The notes below the pieces were generated by a model. The model did no database searches and was not told where the DNA came from. It worked only from the letters and a program-made list of their open reading frames with translations. Position numbers and translations under genes: made by a program. A stretch of DNA of 64,000 nucleotides from NCBI RefSeq assembly GCF_008087345.1, contig NZ_ML701735.1, positions 1 to 64,000 of the forward strand. The letters are read 5' to 3'. This stretch comes from Nocardioides caldifontis. GTDB taxonomy: Bacteria; Actinomycetota; Actinomycetes; Propionibacteriales; Nocardioidaceae. This document shows, piece by piece, positions 34,634 to 43,000 of the stretch (the stretch's first letter is position 1; every line of letters begins with the position of its first letter).

Positions 34634-35610
34634 TGCGGTACGCCCCGCTCGGTGCCAGCGGCCTCGTCGTCTCCACCGTCGGCGTCGGCTGCAACGCCTT
34701 CGGCACCCGCATCGACGCCGCCGCCGTCCGCGAGATCGTGGACACGGCGCTCGAGGTCGGGGTCAACTTCTTCGACACCGCCGACACCTACGGGCTCGGC
34801 GCGAGCGAGGAGCTCCTCGGCCACGCCCTGCAGGGGCGCCGCGACGAGGTCGTGGTGGCCACGAAGTTCGGCATGGACATGCAGGGGCACAACGGTCCGG
34901 ACCACGGGGCCCGGGCCTCACGCCGCTACGTGCGCCGGGCCGTCGAGGCGTCGCTGCGCCGGCTCCGCACCGACCACATCGACCTCTACCAGCTGCACCA
35001 GCCCGACCTCGTCACGCCGATCGAGGAGACGCTCCAATCACTCGCCGAGCTCGTCGCCGAGGGCAAGGTCCGCTACGTCGGCTGCTCGAACTTCGCCGCG
35101 TGGGAGGTGACCCGCGCGGCACACGTCGCCCGCGCCCTCGGCGTCCCGGGGTTCGTCACCGCGCAGAACGAGTACTCCCTCTACAACCGGGTCGCCGAGG
35201 AGGAACTGGTGCCGGCCTGCCTCGACGCCGGCGTGGGGCTGCTGCCGTACTTCCCGCTCGCCTACGGGCTGCTGACCGGGAAGTACGCCCCCGGGGCGGC
35301 GCCGGAGGGCAGCCGGCTCAGCCACCCATCGCAGCAGCACCGGCTCAGCGGCGCCGACTTCGCGCGGGTCGCGGCGCTCCAGGAGTACGCCGACGCGCGG
35401 GGGCTGTCCCTGCTCCAGGTCGCGATCGGCGGGTTGGCCGCGCAGCCGGCCGTGGGCAGCGTCATCGCCGGGGTCAGCCGCGCCTCCCAGGTCCGCTCGA
35501 ACGTGGAGGCGGCCGCCTGGGTGCCGACCGCGGACGACCTCGAGACGCTGCAGGAGGTCAACCAGGTCCCCCTGCCGGGGATGACCCACCGCTCCTACAC
35601 CCGCTCCTGA
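34633..35610 (+). CDS. Aldo/keto reductase
   Basis: 325 residues of the AKR TIM-barrel family. FFDTADTYGLGASEELLG (about 48-65) carries the catalytic Asp and Tyr, VVATKFG the Lys, and LYQLHQPD the His. The C-terminal half holds the NADPH contacts. It should reduce an aldehyde or ketone with NADPH. The GTG shares its first base with the TAG stop of the lipoprotein gene. Confidence 0.9.
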   Translation: MRYAPLGASGLVVSTVGVGCNAFGTRIDAAAVREIVDTALEVGVNFFDTADTYGLGASEELLGHALQGRRDEVVVATKFGMDMQGHNGPDHGARASRRYVRRAVEASLRRLRTDHIDLYQLHQPDLVTPIEETLQSLAELVAEGKVRYVGCSNFAAWEVTRAAHVARALGVPGFVTAQNEYSLYNRVAEEELVPACLDAGVGLLPYFPLAYGLLTGKYAPGAAPEGSRLSHPSQQHRLSGADFARVAALQEYADARGLSLLQVAIGGLAAQPAVGSVIAGVSRASQVRSNVEAAAWVPTADDLETLQEVNQVPLPGMTHRSYTRS

Positions 35611-35643
35611 GCGGGGTCTCGGAGCTCCCTCGGAGGAGGTCCC

Positions 35644-35967
35644 TCAGAGGTAGAGGCCGGTCTCGCTGACGTCGACGCGCTCGGCGGCCACGGCGTGCAC
35701 GTCGCGCTCGCGCATCAGCACGTAGCTCTCGCCGTTGACCTCGACCTCGGCCTTGTCCTCGGGGTCGAACAGGACCCGGTCGCCGAGCTCGACGGCCCGC
35801 ACGTGGGGGCCGATCGCGGCGACCCTGGCCCAGCTGAGCCGGCGGTTGCCGAGGGCGGCGGTCGCCGGGATCACGATGCCGCCGGTGGACCGGCGCTCGC
35901 CGGCCTCCTTGTCGAGCTGCACGAGGACGCGGTCGTGCAGCATCCTGACGGGGGTCTTGTCGCTCAT
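35644..35967 (-). CDS. Solitary GroES/Cpn10-family co-chaperonin
   Basis: 107 residues. RMLHDRVLVQLDKEAGERRSTGG opens the fold with a mobile-loop region (GGIVIP), followed by VAAIGP and LGDRVLFDPEDKAEVEVNGESY. The roof and loop sequences differ from the main GroES, and no groEL is nearby, so this is probably a paralogue with its own partner or a lost chaperonin link. It precedes no gene on its strand; DUF3618 lies just upstream. Confidence 0.78.
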   Translation of the reverse strand: MSDKTPVRMLHDRVLVQLDKEAGERRSTGGIVIPATAALGNRRLSWARVAAIGPHVRAVELGDRVLFDPEDKAEVEVNGESYVLMRERDVHAVAAERVDVSETGLYL

Positions 35968-35975
35968 CGCTGCGT

Positions 35976-36227
35976 TCAGCTCGTGACCTTGCGGATCACC
36001 ACGAGGAGCGCCACGAACCCGGCGACGCCGCCGACCACCTTGAGGATGTTCTCGGTGCGCGGGTTCCCCTCGGCGTCCACGAAGTGCGCCTTCACCGCGT
36101 TGACCTCGCGGCGGACGATCGTCTTCGGGTTGGCGCGATAGACCAGCTGGTCGACGGTCTCGGCGAGCCGTTCGCGGGTCTCCTCCATCTCGCGCTCGAT
36201 GGTGTCGGGACGCTCGGCATCGGCCAC
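35976..36227 (-). CDS. DUF3618 family membrane protein
   Basis: 83 residues: IEREMEETRERLAETVDQL is the DUF3618 signature helix (about 10-28), then a linker and one C-terminal membrane helix (about 62-79). The family is small and widespread in actinobacteria, with no assigned role. GTG start with GAGGAG 7 nt upstream. It ends 9 bp before the GroES start, so the two may be co-transcribed. Confidence 0.8.
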   Translation of the reverse strand: MADAERPDTIEREMEETRERLAETVDQLVYRANPKTIVRREVNAVKAHFVDAEGNPRTENILKVVGGVAGFVALLVVIRKVTS

Positions 36228-36302
36228 GGTCAGCTCCTCGTCGAAGTCCGGTGGGCACCCCGGGGACGGCCCCGGGTGCGCCGGTGGGCGCAGGAGGGAA
36301 CG

Positions 36303-37058
36303 TTACCGTCCGGGCGGGGCCGGGACGGTGCGGGGATCGAATCCGTAGGGCAGCTCCAGCCGGTGGCTCCGCATCAGCGCGTCGTCGGAGAGCACGTCCC
36401 GGGTGGCGCCGTCGGCGACGACCACGCCGTCGGAGAGCACCACCGACCGCGGGCAGAGCTCGAGGGCGTAGGGCAGGTCGTGGGTGACCATCAGCACCGT
36501 CACGTCGAGGGAGCGGAGGATCTCGGCGAGCTCACGGCGAGAGGCCGGGTCGAGGTTCGAGGACGGCTCGTCGAGCACGAGCACCTCGGGCTCCATCGCC
36601 AGCACCGTGGCGACCGCGACGCGGCGCCGCTGGCCGAAGGACAGGTGGTGGGGCGGACGGTCGACGTGCTCGGCCATCCCGACCTTCTCCAGCGCCTCGT
36701 GCACCCGGCGATCGAGGGCCTCCCCCTTGACGCCGAGGTTGCGGGGGCCGAACGCGACGTCGTCGCGGACCGTGGGCATGAACAGCTGGTCGTCGGGGTC
36801 CTGGAAGACCACGCCCACCCGGCGGCGTACCTCCTGGAGGTTGGCCTTCGTCACCGGCAGCCCCGAGACGGCCACGCTCCCCGCGGACGCGGTGAGGATG
36901 CCGTTGAGGTGGAGGACGAGCGTGGTCTTGCCGGCGCCGTTGGGCCCGAGGAGCGCCACCCGTTCGCCCCGGTGGACGTGCAGGTCGACGCCGTACAGCG
37001 CCTGGTGGCCGTCGGGATAGACGTGCGCCAGCCCGCGCACGTCCAGCACCGGGGTCAT
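36303..37058 (-). CDS. cbiO: ECF metal transporter ATPase (CbiO/NikO type)
   Basis: 251 residues. Walker A GPNGAGKTT (about 38-46), VFQDPDDQLFMPTV (the typical CbiO Q-loop), signature LSFGQRRR (about 139-146), Walker B LVLDEPSSNLD and the switch His in VTHDLPYA. It powers uptake of cobalt or nickel by the CbiMNQO complex. It ends the leftward M-N-Q-O operon. Confidence 0.9.
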   Translation of the reverse strand: MTPVLDVRGLAHVYPDGHQALYGVDLHVHRGERVALLGPNGAGKTTLVLHLNGILTASAGSVAVSGLPVTKANLQEVRRRVGVVFQDPDDQLFMPTVRDDVAFGPRNLGVKGEALDRRVHEALEKVGMAEHVDRPPHHLSFGQRRRVAVATVLAMEPEVLVLDEPSSNLDPASRRELAEILRSLDVTVLMVTHDLPYALELCPRSVVLSDGVVVADGATRDVLSDDALMRSHRLELPYGFDPRTVPAPPGR

Positions 37059-37076
37059 CGTCGGATCACCGGACCA

Positions 37077-37742
37077 TCATCGCGCGCTGCCGTCGTAGCC
37101 GCGGGACAGCATCGCGAGGTGGACGCGCTCGCCGCGCTCGTAGGAGCGGATGAAGAGCGCGCCGACGGAGCGCGCGAGCACCGGCCAGTGACGCGGGTTC
37201 CGGCCGTCGAAGCCGCGGGACGCCAGGGCCACCCGCATCCGACCGAGCTCGGCGCCGACGACGTCCAGGTAGCGGATCATGAAGCCGAGGATCTGCACCA
37301 GCATCCGGGGCAGCCGCAGCCGCTCGAGCCCGCGCAGCACGTCGTGCGGCTCGGTGGTGGCGGCAAGGGTGAGGCTGGCGAGCACGCCGAGGGTGCCCTT
37401 GATCGCCAGCCCGCCGGCGGCGACGAGGCCGGTCTCGCTGACGCTCAGCCCGAGCACCTCGGTGCGCGGCCCGTGCGCCACGAACGGCAGCACCGCGGCG
37501 AAGACCAGGAAGGGCACCTCGACGACCATCCGGCGCAGGAGGTACGGCGGGGGGACGCGCGAGACCGCGACGACGACGGCCAGGATCCCGAGGTACCCCG
37601 CGAAGAACGGGTAGCCGTCGGCGGGCGTCGCGACCACGACGAGGACGAACCCCACCAGCGCGAGCAGCTTCAGGTGCGGCCGGGCCCGGTGCACCGGCGA
37701 GTGGCCGTGGAAGTGCAGCCGGTGGCCGTGGCCGGCGCCCAC
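37077..37742 (-). CDS. cbiQ: ECF transporter transmembrane protein (CbiQ/NikQ type)
   Basis: 221 residues with five or so membrane helices. The cytoplasmic coupling segments have the Ala-Arg-Gly form ALASRGFDGRNP and LAMLSRGYDG that mark EcfT/CbiQ proteins and touch the ATPase. The N-terminus is His-rich (GHGHRLHFHGH), which may bind metal. It couples ATP use to the CbiM subunit. Confidence 0.9.
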   Translation of the reverse strand: MGAGHGHRLHFHGHSPVHRARPHLKLLALVGFVLVVVATPADGYPFFAGYLGILAVVVAVSRVPPPYLLRRMVVEVPFLVFAAVLPFVAHGPRTEVLGLSVSETGLVAAGGLAIKGTLGVLASLTLAATTEPHDVLRGLERLRLPRMLVQILGFMIRYLDVVGAELGRMRVALASRGFDGRNPRHWPVLARSVGALFIRSYERGERVHLAMLSRGYDGSAR

Positions 37743-37743
37743 C

Positions 37744-38055
37744 TCAGCCCCGGCTCGGCTTGCGCCGCCGCAGCACGAAGGTCAGGCCGCCGGCCAGGAC
37801 GAGCACGACGAGCGCGCCCGCGACGCCGGCCGCGCCGCCGGAGAGCCGTGAGTCCTCGATCCCCGAGGCCTGGTAGTCGGCCAGCGGGCTGCCCGCCGTG
37901 GCGTGCTCGTCGGCGGTGTCGATGAAGCCGTGGTCCTCGGCGACCCGCTCGAGCCCGTCGGGGCTGCCGGAGGCGTAGAAGCTGACGACGCCGGCGAGCA
38001 GCAGCGCGACGAGCAGGAGCCCGACGAGGACGATGCGGGTGGGGACGCCCCTCAT
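37744..38055 (-). CDS. cbiN: CbiN/PDGLE-type accessory subunit
   Basis: 103 residues with a helix at each end (about 8-28 and 75-95) and between them the SPDGLERVAEDHGF segment of the PDGLE/CbiN family. The extracytoplasmic loop interacts with CbiM for metal loading. ATG overlaps the cbiM stop as ATGA; the next gene begins 2 nt before its own stop region. Confidence 0.88.
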   Translation of the reverse strand: MRGVPTRIVLVGLLLVALLLAGVVSFYASGSPDGLERVAEDHGFIDTADEHATAGSPLADYQASGIEDSRLSGGAAGVAGALVVLVLAGGLTFVLRRRKPSRG

Positions 38056-38750
38056 GCCGGCACCTCCGTCGCCGGGGTGCGCAGCTCGACGGTCCGGGTG
38101 CCGAGCACCCGCCGGGCGGCGTGCACGAGGTCGGGGCGGACCCCGACGATGCTGCCGACGACCATCCCGGTCACGACCGCCTCGCCGAGGCCGATCAGCG
38201 TGTGCCACCCCAGCATGGCGGTGGTGAGGTCGTCCAGCGGCACGGGCGCGGCACCGCCCACGGCGTACAGCCCGACGAAGACCAGAGAGGCGACCGGCAC
38301 GGAGATCAGGGCGCCGAGCGCCGCGAGCGGCGCGACGAGGCCGACCCGCTTCGGCAGCACGGCCTGGAGGCCGCGGACCACCAGGGTCGCGACCACGACG
38401 CCGACCACGCCGATCAGCACGACGTTGGTGCCCAGCGCGGTGATGCCGCCGTCGGCGAACAGGAGCGCCTGGACCAGCAGCACCACGCTGAGGCAGAGGA
38501 TCCCGGTCCAGGGTCCGACCAGCACCGCCGCGAGCGCGCCTCCCATGAGGTGGCCGCTGGTGCCGGCGCCGACCGGGAAGTTGATCATCTGGGCGGCGAA
38601 GACGAACGTCGCGACGAGCCCGGCGAGCGGAGCGGTCCGGTCGTCGAGCTCGCGCCGCGCGCCGCGCAGGGCGACGCCGACGGCCGCGGCCGCGACGACC
38701 CCCGTCGTGACCGACGTCGGGACGTCGAGGAAGCCGTCAGGGACGTGCAC
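38052..38750 (-). CDS. cbiM: ECF transporter metal-binding subunit (CbiM/NikM type)
   Basis: 232 residues with about six or seven membrane helices. The start HVPDGFL corresponds to the HIPDGFL that places His2 in the metal site, so the N-terminus matters: GTG at 38750 with GGAGG 6 nt upstream gives exactly this end. QMINFPVGAGTSGHLMGGALA holds the other metal contact. The Nur-like box 49 bp upstream favours nickel over cobalt. Confidence 0.9.
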   Translation of the reverse strand: MHVPDGFLDVPTSVTTGVVAAAAVGVALRGARRELDDRTAPLAGLVATFVFAAQMINFPVGAGTSGHLMGGALAAVLVGPWTGILCLSVVLLVQALLFADGGITALGTNVVLIGVVGVVVATLVVRGLQAVLPKRVGLVAPLAALGALISVPVASLVFVGLYAVGGAAPVPLDDLTTAMLGWHTLIGLGEAVVTGMVVGSIVGVRPDLVHAARRVLGTRTVELRTPATEVPA

Positions 38751-38798
38751 GGGGGCCTCCGTTAGGTTGAGGGGTCCTGGCGTGGTCAGCCTACGCTG

Positions 38799-38815
38799 TT
38801 GCACATCGTTCGCAA
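38799..38815. promoter_or_regulatory. Nur-like nickel-regulator box upstream of cbiMNQO
   Basis: TTGCACATCGTTCGCAA fits the Streptomyces Nur box tTGCaa-N5-ttGCAA: both TTGC and GCAA cores are exact with the right spacing. It lies 49 bp before cbiM and 61 bp before the divergent bcp gene. Nur is a Fur-family repressor that responds to nickel, so this predicts nickel repression of the transporter. Confidence 0.65.
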
Positions 38816-38875
38816 TAACCGCGTCGCCGCGACAAGCCGTCGCGCCCTGCGTCCCTGCGTCTCGAGGAGTTCCTG

Positions 38876-39349
38876 ATGGCCACCCGCCTCCAGCCCGGCG
38901 ACCCCGCTCCCGACTTCACGCTCCCGTCCGACACCGGCGAGCAGCTCTCGTTGTCCGGGCTGCGCGGGCGGAAGGTGATCGTGTACTTCTACCCGGCCGC
39001 GATGACGCCGGGGTGCACCAAGCAGGCATGCGACTTCACCGACTCCCTCGACTCGCTGCGGGGGCTCGGCTACGAGGTTCTCGGCATCTCCCCCGACAAG
39101 CCCGAGAAGCTCGCGAAGTTCCGGGAGCGCGACTCGCTGACGATCACGCTGCTCTCGGACGTCGACCGCTCGGTGATGGAGTCCTACGGCGCCTTCGGCG
39201 AGAAGAAGATGTACGGCAAGGTGGTGCAGGGGGTCATCCGGTCCACGTTCGTCGTCGACGAGGAGGGGCGGGTCGAGGTGGCGCAGTACAACGTCAAGGC
39301 CACCGGCCACGTCGCCAAGCTGAGGAAGGACCTCGGGCTCGCCTCCTAG
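38876..39349 (+). CDS. bcp: Thioredoxin-dependent peroxiredoxin (Bcp)
   Basis: 157 residues. The peroxidatic Cys is in AAMTPGCTKQAC (about residue 47) with the second Cys five residues later, the 2-Cys Bcp/PrxQ arrangement; a PDKPEKLAKF segment follows. It reduces peroxides using thioredoxin in the cytoplasm. GAGGAG lies 7 nt before the ATG. It faces away from the metal transporter across the Nur-like box, so nickel control of this gene is possible. Confidence 0.93.
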   Translation: MATRLQPGDPAPDFTLPSDTGEQLSLSGLRGRKVIVYFYPAAMTPGCTKQACDFTDSLDSLRGLGYEVLGISPDKPEKLAKFRERDSLTITLLSDVDRSVMESYGAFGEKKMYGKVVQGVIRSTFVVDEEGRVEVAQYNVKATGHVAKLRKDLGLAS

Positions 39350-39361
39350 ACTTCCGCCCGA

Positions 39362-39443
39362 GCCAGAGTGGTGGAATAGGCAGACACGCCGGGTTTAGGT
39401 CTCGGTGCCTTCGGGCGTGGGGGTTCGAGTCCCCCCTCTGGCA
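39362..39443 (+). tRNA. tRNA-Leu (TAG)
   Basis: An 82-nt class II tRNA: acceptor GCCAGAG pairs with CTCTGGC, the anticodon loop TTTAGGT gives TAG on a CCGGG/CTCGG stem, a variable arm TGCCTTCGGGCG follows, and the T arm has GTTCGAGTC. Confidence 0.94.
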
Positions 39444-39961
39444 CTCGTCGGGGGTCGTTCCTCGACCACCAGCTCGGCGTGCGCGGCGGGCAGCGCGCGT
39501 CTCTTGTTGCGTCCGGCGTGCGTGGACGTCTGCGAATGGCAGTTGGGACAGAGGAACCGCAGGTTCTCGGGCCGGCAGTCCCGGTAGTTGCCGTCGACGT
39601 GGTCGACATGCAGCGTGATCGGCCGTATCAGCCACACACCGCTGTTGCCGCACCCCGTGCAGACGTAACGCCGTCCGGTGCGCAGGAGAGCCGAGCGGAG
39701 GCGACCCCCGTTGATCCGCGGTGCGCCGACCGGGTACTCGATCAGCACCTCCTCCGGCTTCCGTCGCGGGCGCGAGGTGCCGCGGGCCCAGGAGCGCCCC
39801 GTGAAGTGCGACGTGTCGAGGCCGAGAGCGCGGATGCGGCGCGCTATGTGGGTGTGGTTCCCGCCCGTCTCGACCAACCCCAGGTAGCGCACCACTGCAG
39901 CGAACGAGACCGAGGCCGCCACGGCCTCGCGCAGCATCTCCTCGGTGTACTTGACGGGCAT
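39395..39961 (-). CDS. HNH endonuclease whose frame runs into tRNA-Leu
   Basis: About 188 residues. A helix-turn-helix-like start (TEEMLREAVAASVSFAAVVRYLG) precedes an HNH domain with CTGCG (about 103-107), LHVDHVDGNYRDCRPENLRFLC and PNCHSQT: the DH and N of HNH plus a zinc Cys set. The last 16 or so residues are the antisense of tRNA-Leu, so the frame has no stop of its own before the tRNA. It may act as a homing or phage-type nuclease. Confidence 0.75.
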   Translation of the reverse strand: MPVKYTEEMLREAVAASVSFAAVVRYLGLVETGGNHTHIARRIRALGLDTSHFTGRSWARGTSRPRRKPEEVLIEYPVGAPRINGGRLRSALLRTGRRYVCTGCGNSGVWLIRPITLHVDHVDGNYRDCRPENLRFLCPNCHSQTSTHAGRNKRRALPAAHAELVVEERPPTSARGGTRTPTPEGTET

Positions 39962-40026
39962 GCACTCAGCCAAGCCTCGGTCGAGGACGAGAGGGACCGC
40001 GCGTGCGCCGCCTGTGGAGGAGCCGG

Positions 40027-43000
40027 CTAGGACGCCAGCTGTGCACTCATCTCGGCGTCCAGGGCCTCGCGGACCCCGCGGAACTCGGTCATCAGCGACC
40101 GCACGAGCGGCCCGACCTCGTCGAGGTCGCCGGCGCGGGCCTGCTGCTCGACGACCGTCAGCGTGGCGGCCAGCCGGACCGCGCCCATGCTGGCGCTGCT
40201 GCTCTTCAGGAAGTGCGCACAGGCGGCGGTGGTCTCGGCGTCCCGCGACCGGAACGCGGAGGCGAGCTCGCCGAGCTTGACCTCGGTGTCACGGAGGTAG
40301 GTCCGCACCAGCCCCTCGAGGAACCCGGGGGCCATACCGGCGCTGATCGTGCGGAGGGTCGCCACCGCCTCGGCGTCGAGCACCTCCCCCTGCAGCTCCT
40401 CCGGAGCCGGGTCGACCGTCTCCGGCTCGGGGTCGCCCTCCGTCGCGGTCGCGGTCCACCGCTCGAGGGTGTCCGCGAGGTCCTCGAGCCGCACCGGCTT
40501 CGCGAGGTAGTCGTCCATGCCGGCCTCGAGCGCCCGTTCCCGATCGCCGCGCAGGGCGTTGGCGGTCATCGCGATGATCGGCGTCCGCTCGCCCTCCGGC
40601 TCCGTCGCGCGGAACCGGGAGGTGGCCTCGTAGCCGTCCAGGTTCGGCATCTGCACGTCCATCAGCACCGCTGCGAACCGCTGCCGGCCCAGCGCGTCGA
40701 GCGCCTCGACCCCGTCGGCGGCGACGTGCACCTGGTAGCCGAGCTGGTCGAGCATCACCTGCGCGACCATCTGGTTGACGTCGTTGTCCTCGACGAGCAG
40801 GACCAGCGGGCCGGACTCCCCCGCGCCCTCGGGCCCGGGCCGGGCGACCGCGGACGACGGCCGCACCGCGGCGACGGCCGGGCGGCTCTTGCGCACACCG
40901 GCCGGAGCCGGCCCGGCCCCGACAGCGGTGGGCAGCGGCAGGTCGGCGGTGAACGTGCTGCCCTCGCCGTACACGCTCTCGACCCCGATCGTCCCGCCCA
41001 TCAGCGTGACCAGCTCGTGGGAGATCGCCAGGCCGAGGCCGGTGCCGCCGAACCTCTTGGTGGTCGAGGCGTCGGCCTGGGTGAACGGGCGGAACAGCCG
41101 GGAGACCTGCTCGGGGGTGAGCCCGATGCCGCTGTCGCTGACCGCGAACCGCAGCGCGTCGCCGTCGTCAGCCGGGCCCACGGTGAGCCGGACCTCGCCG
41201 GCGTCGGTGAACTTCACCGCGTTGCTGATCAGGTTGGTGAGCACCTGCCCGATGCGCTCGGGGTCGCCGTGGTACGCCGAGCAGACGGCCGGGTCGACCA
41301 CGGTGGTGAGCCGGAGCCCCTTCCGGTCGGCCTCGGCCTCGAAGGCGGCGACGGTCGACCGGACCAGCGTCGCCAGCTCGAAGTCGCGGTTCTCGAGCCG
41401 GAGCTTGCCGGCCTCGATCTTCGACAGGTCGAGGATGTCGTTGATGATCACGAGGAGCCGCTCACCGGACTGCCGGACGGTCTCGGCGTAGCTGCGCTGG
41501 TGGCGGTCGAGCGGGGTCTGGAGGAGCAGGTCGACCATCCCGATCACGCCGTTCATCGGCGTGCGGATCTCGTGGCTCATGTTCGCGAGGAACAGCGACT
41601 TGGCGGCGTTCGCCTCGTCGGCCTCCTGGCGCGCGTGGCGGAGCTCCTCCTCGCGCCGCACGCGGTCGGTCACGTCCATCATCGACCCGACCAGCCGCAC
41701 CGCCTGCCCGTTGTCCTCGCGGACCACGTGGCCGCGGGCGAAGATCGTGGCGTAGACGCCGTCCTCGCGGAGCAGCCGGTACTCGTCCTGGTAGAGCTCG
41801 GCGTGGCCCCAGATGGCCTCCTCCGTCGCGCGCGTCACCCGCTCGATGTCGTCGGGGTGCACCCGGTCCTGCCACCAACCGCGCGGCAGCTCGAACGAGT
41901 CGGCGTCGATCCCGACCACCTCGCGGAGCGCGCCGGTCCACACCGTGGTGCCGGTGGTGAAGTCGGCGTCCCACAGGACGTCCTTGGTGGCGCTGGCCAC
42001 CAGCCGGTGCCGCTCCTCGCTGCGCAGCAGGTCCCGCTCGGCGCGGAGCGCGTCGGTGACGTCGCGCGAGACGCCGCGGTAGCCGACCGGCCCGCCGTCC
42101 TCGTCGAGCACGACCGAGGCCGAGGTCGAGGCCGCCCGGAGACAACCGTCCGCACGGCGGAACCAGAAGACGACGCCGTTCCTCGGGTGCCCCGACACCC
42201 GCACCTCGTTGAACGCGTCCTTGATGAGCCGCTCGTTCACCACGTCGGTGAACTCGAAGAAGGGACGGCCGAGGAGCTGCTCACGGGTGGTCCCGAGCTG
42301 TCGGCAGAGCGAGTCGTTGACGAGGGTGAAGCACCCCTCGAGGTCGACCTCGAAGTACCCCTCGGCGATCTGCTCGAGGATGGTGCGGTAGCGCGCCTCG
42401 CTGCGGCGTACCTCCTCCTGCGCCACCTCGCGCTCGGTGACGTCGCGCACGATGCACAGCGAGTTGCCGTCAGCGAGCGTCGTGACCGAGACCTCGTGGC
42501 GGCGGTTCTGCGGACGGACGCAGGGGCCGGTGGGCTGCTCGACCACCTCGACCACGTCGACGTCGCGCAGCAGCGGCTCGAGCAGGTGTCCCTCGAGCGC
42601 CAGCTCGTCCGGGGCACCGAGGGTCTCGGCGGCACGGCGGTTGGCGTAGACGACCGCGCCCTGGTCGTCGGTGACCACGATGGCCTCGGTGGCGCCGTCG
42701 ACGGCCTCGCTGACGACGGAGAGGCGGGCGCGGAGCCGCTCCTGCTCGGTGATGTCGCGGACGATCGCGTAGATCCCGACGACGTCGCCGTCGACGATGA
42801 TCGGCGCCGCGGAGGTGGTGACGGTCCGCCACCCGCCGCGGGCGTGGCGGACGCGGGCGCTGTACTGGCGGCCCTCCCCCCGCACCGCGGCGGCGAGGAC
42901 CTCCATCGACGCGTCGAGGTCGCCCGGCGCGACCAGCGCCTGCCACCCCATCCCGACGATCTCGTCGGCGGTGTAGCCCGCGAGGTCGCTGGCCGCGTCG

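Noticed and set aside
36084-37925. A 613-codon plus-strand frame
   Set aside because: It is antisense to the CbiQ and CbiO genes, with His/Arg-rich low-complexity translation.
38762-38772. TTAGGTTGAGG, resembling an IdeR half site upstream of cbiM
   Set aside because: Only the first seven bases fit and the second half of the palindrome is missing; the Nur-like box close by explains the region better.
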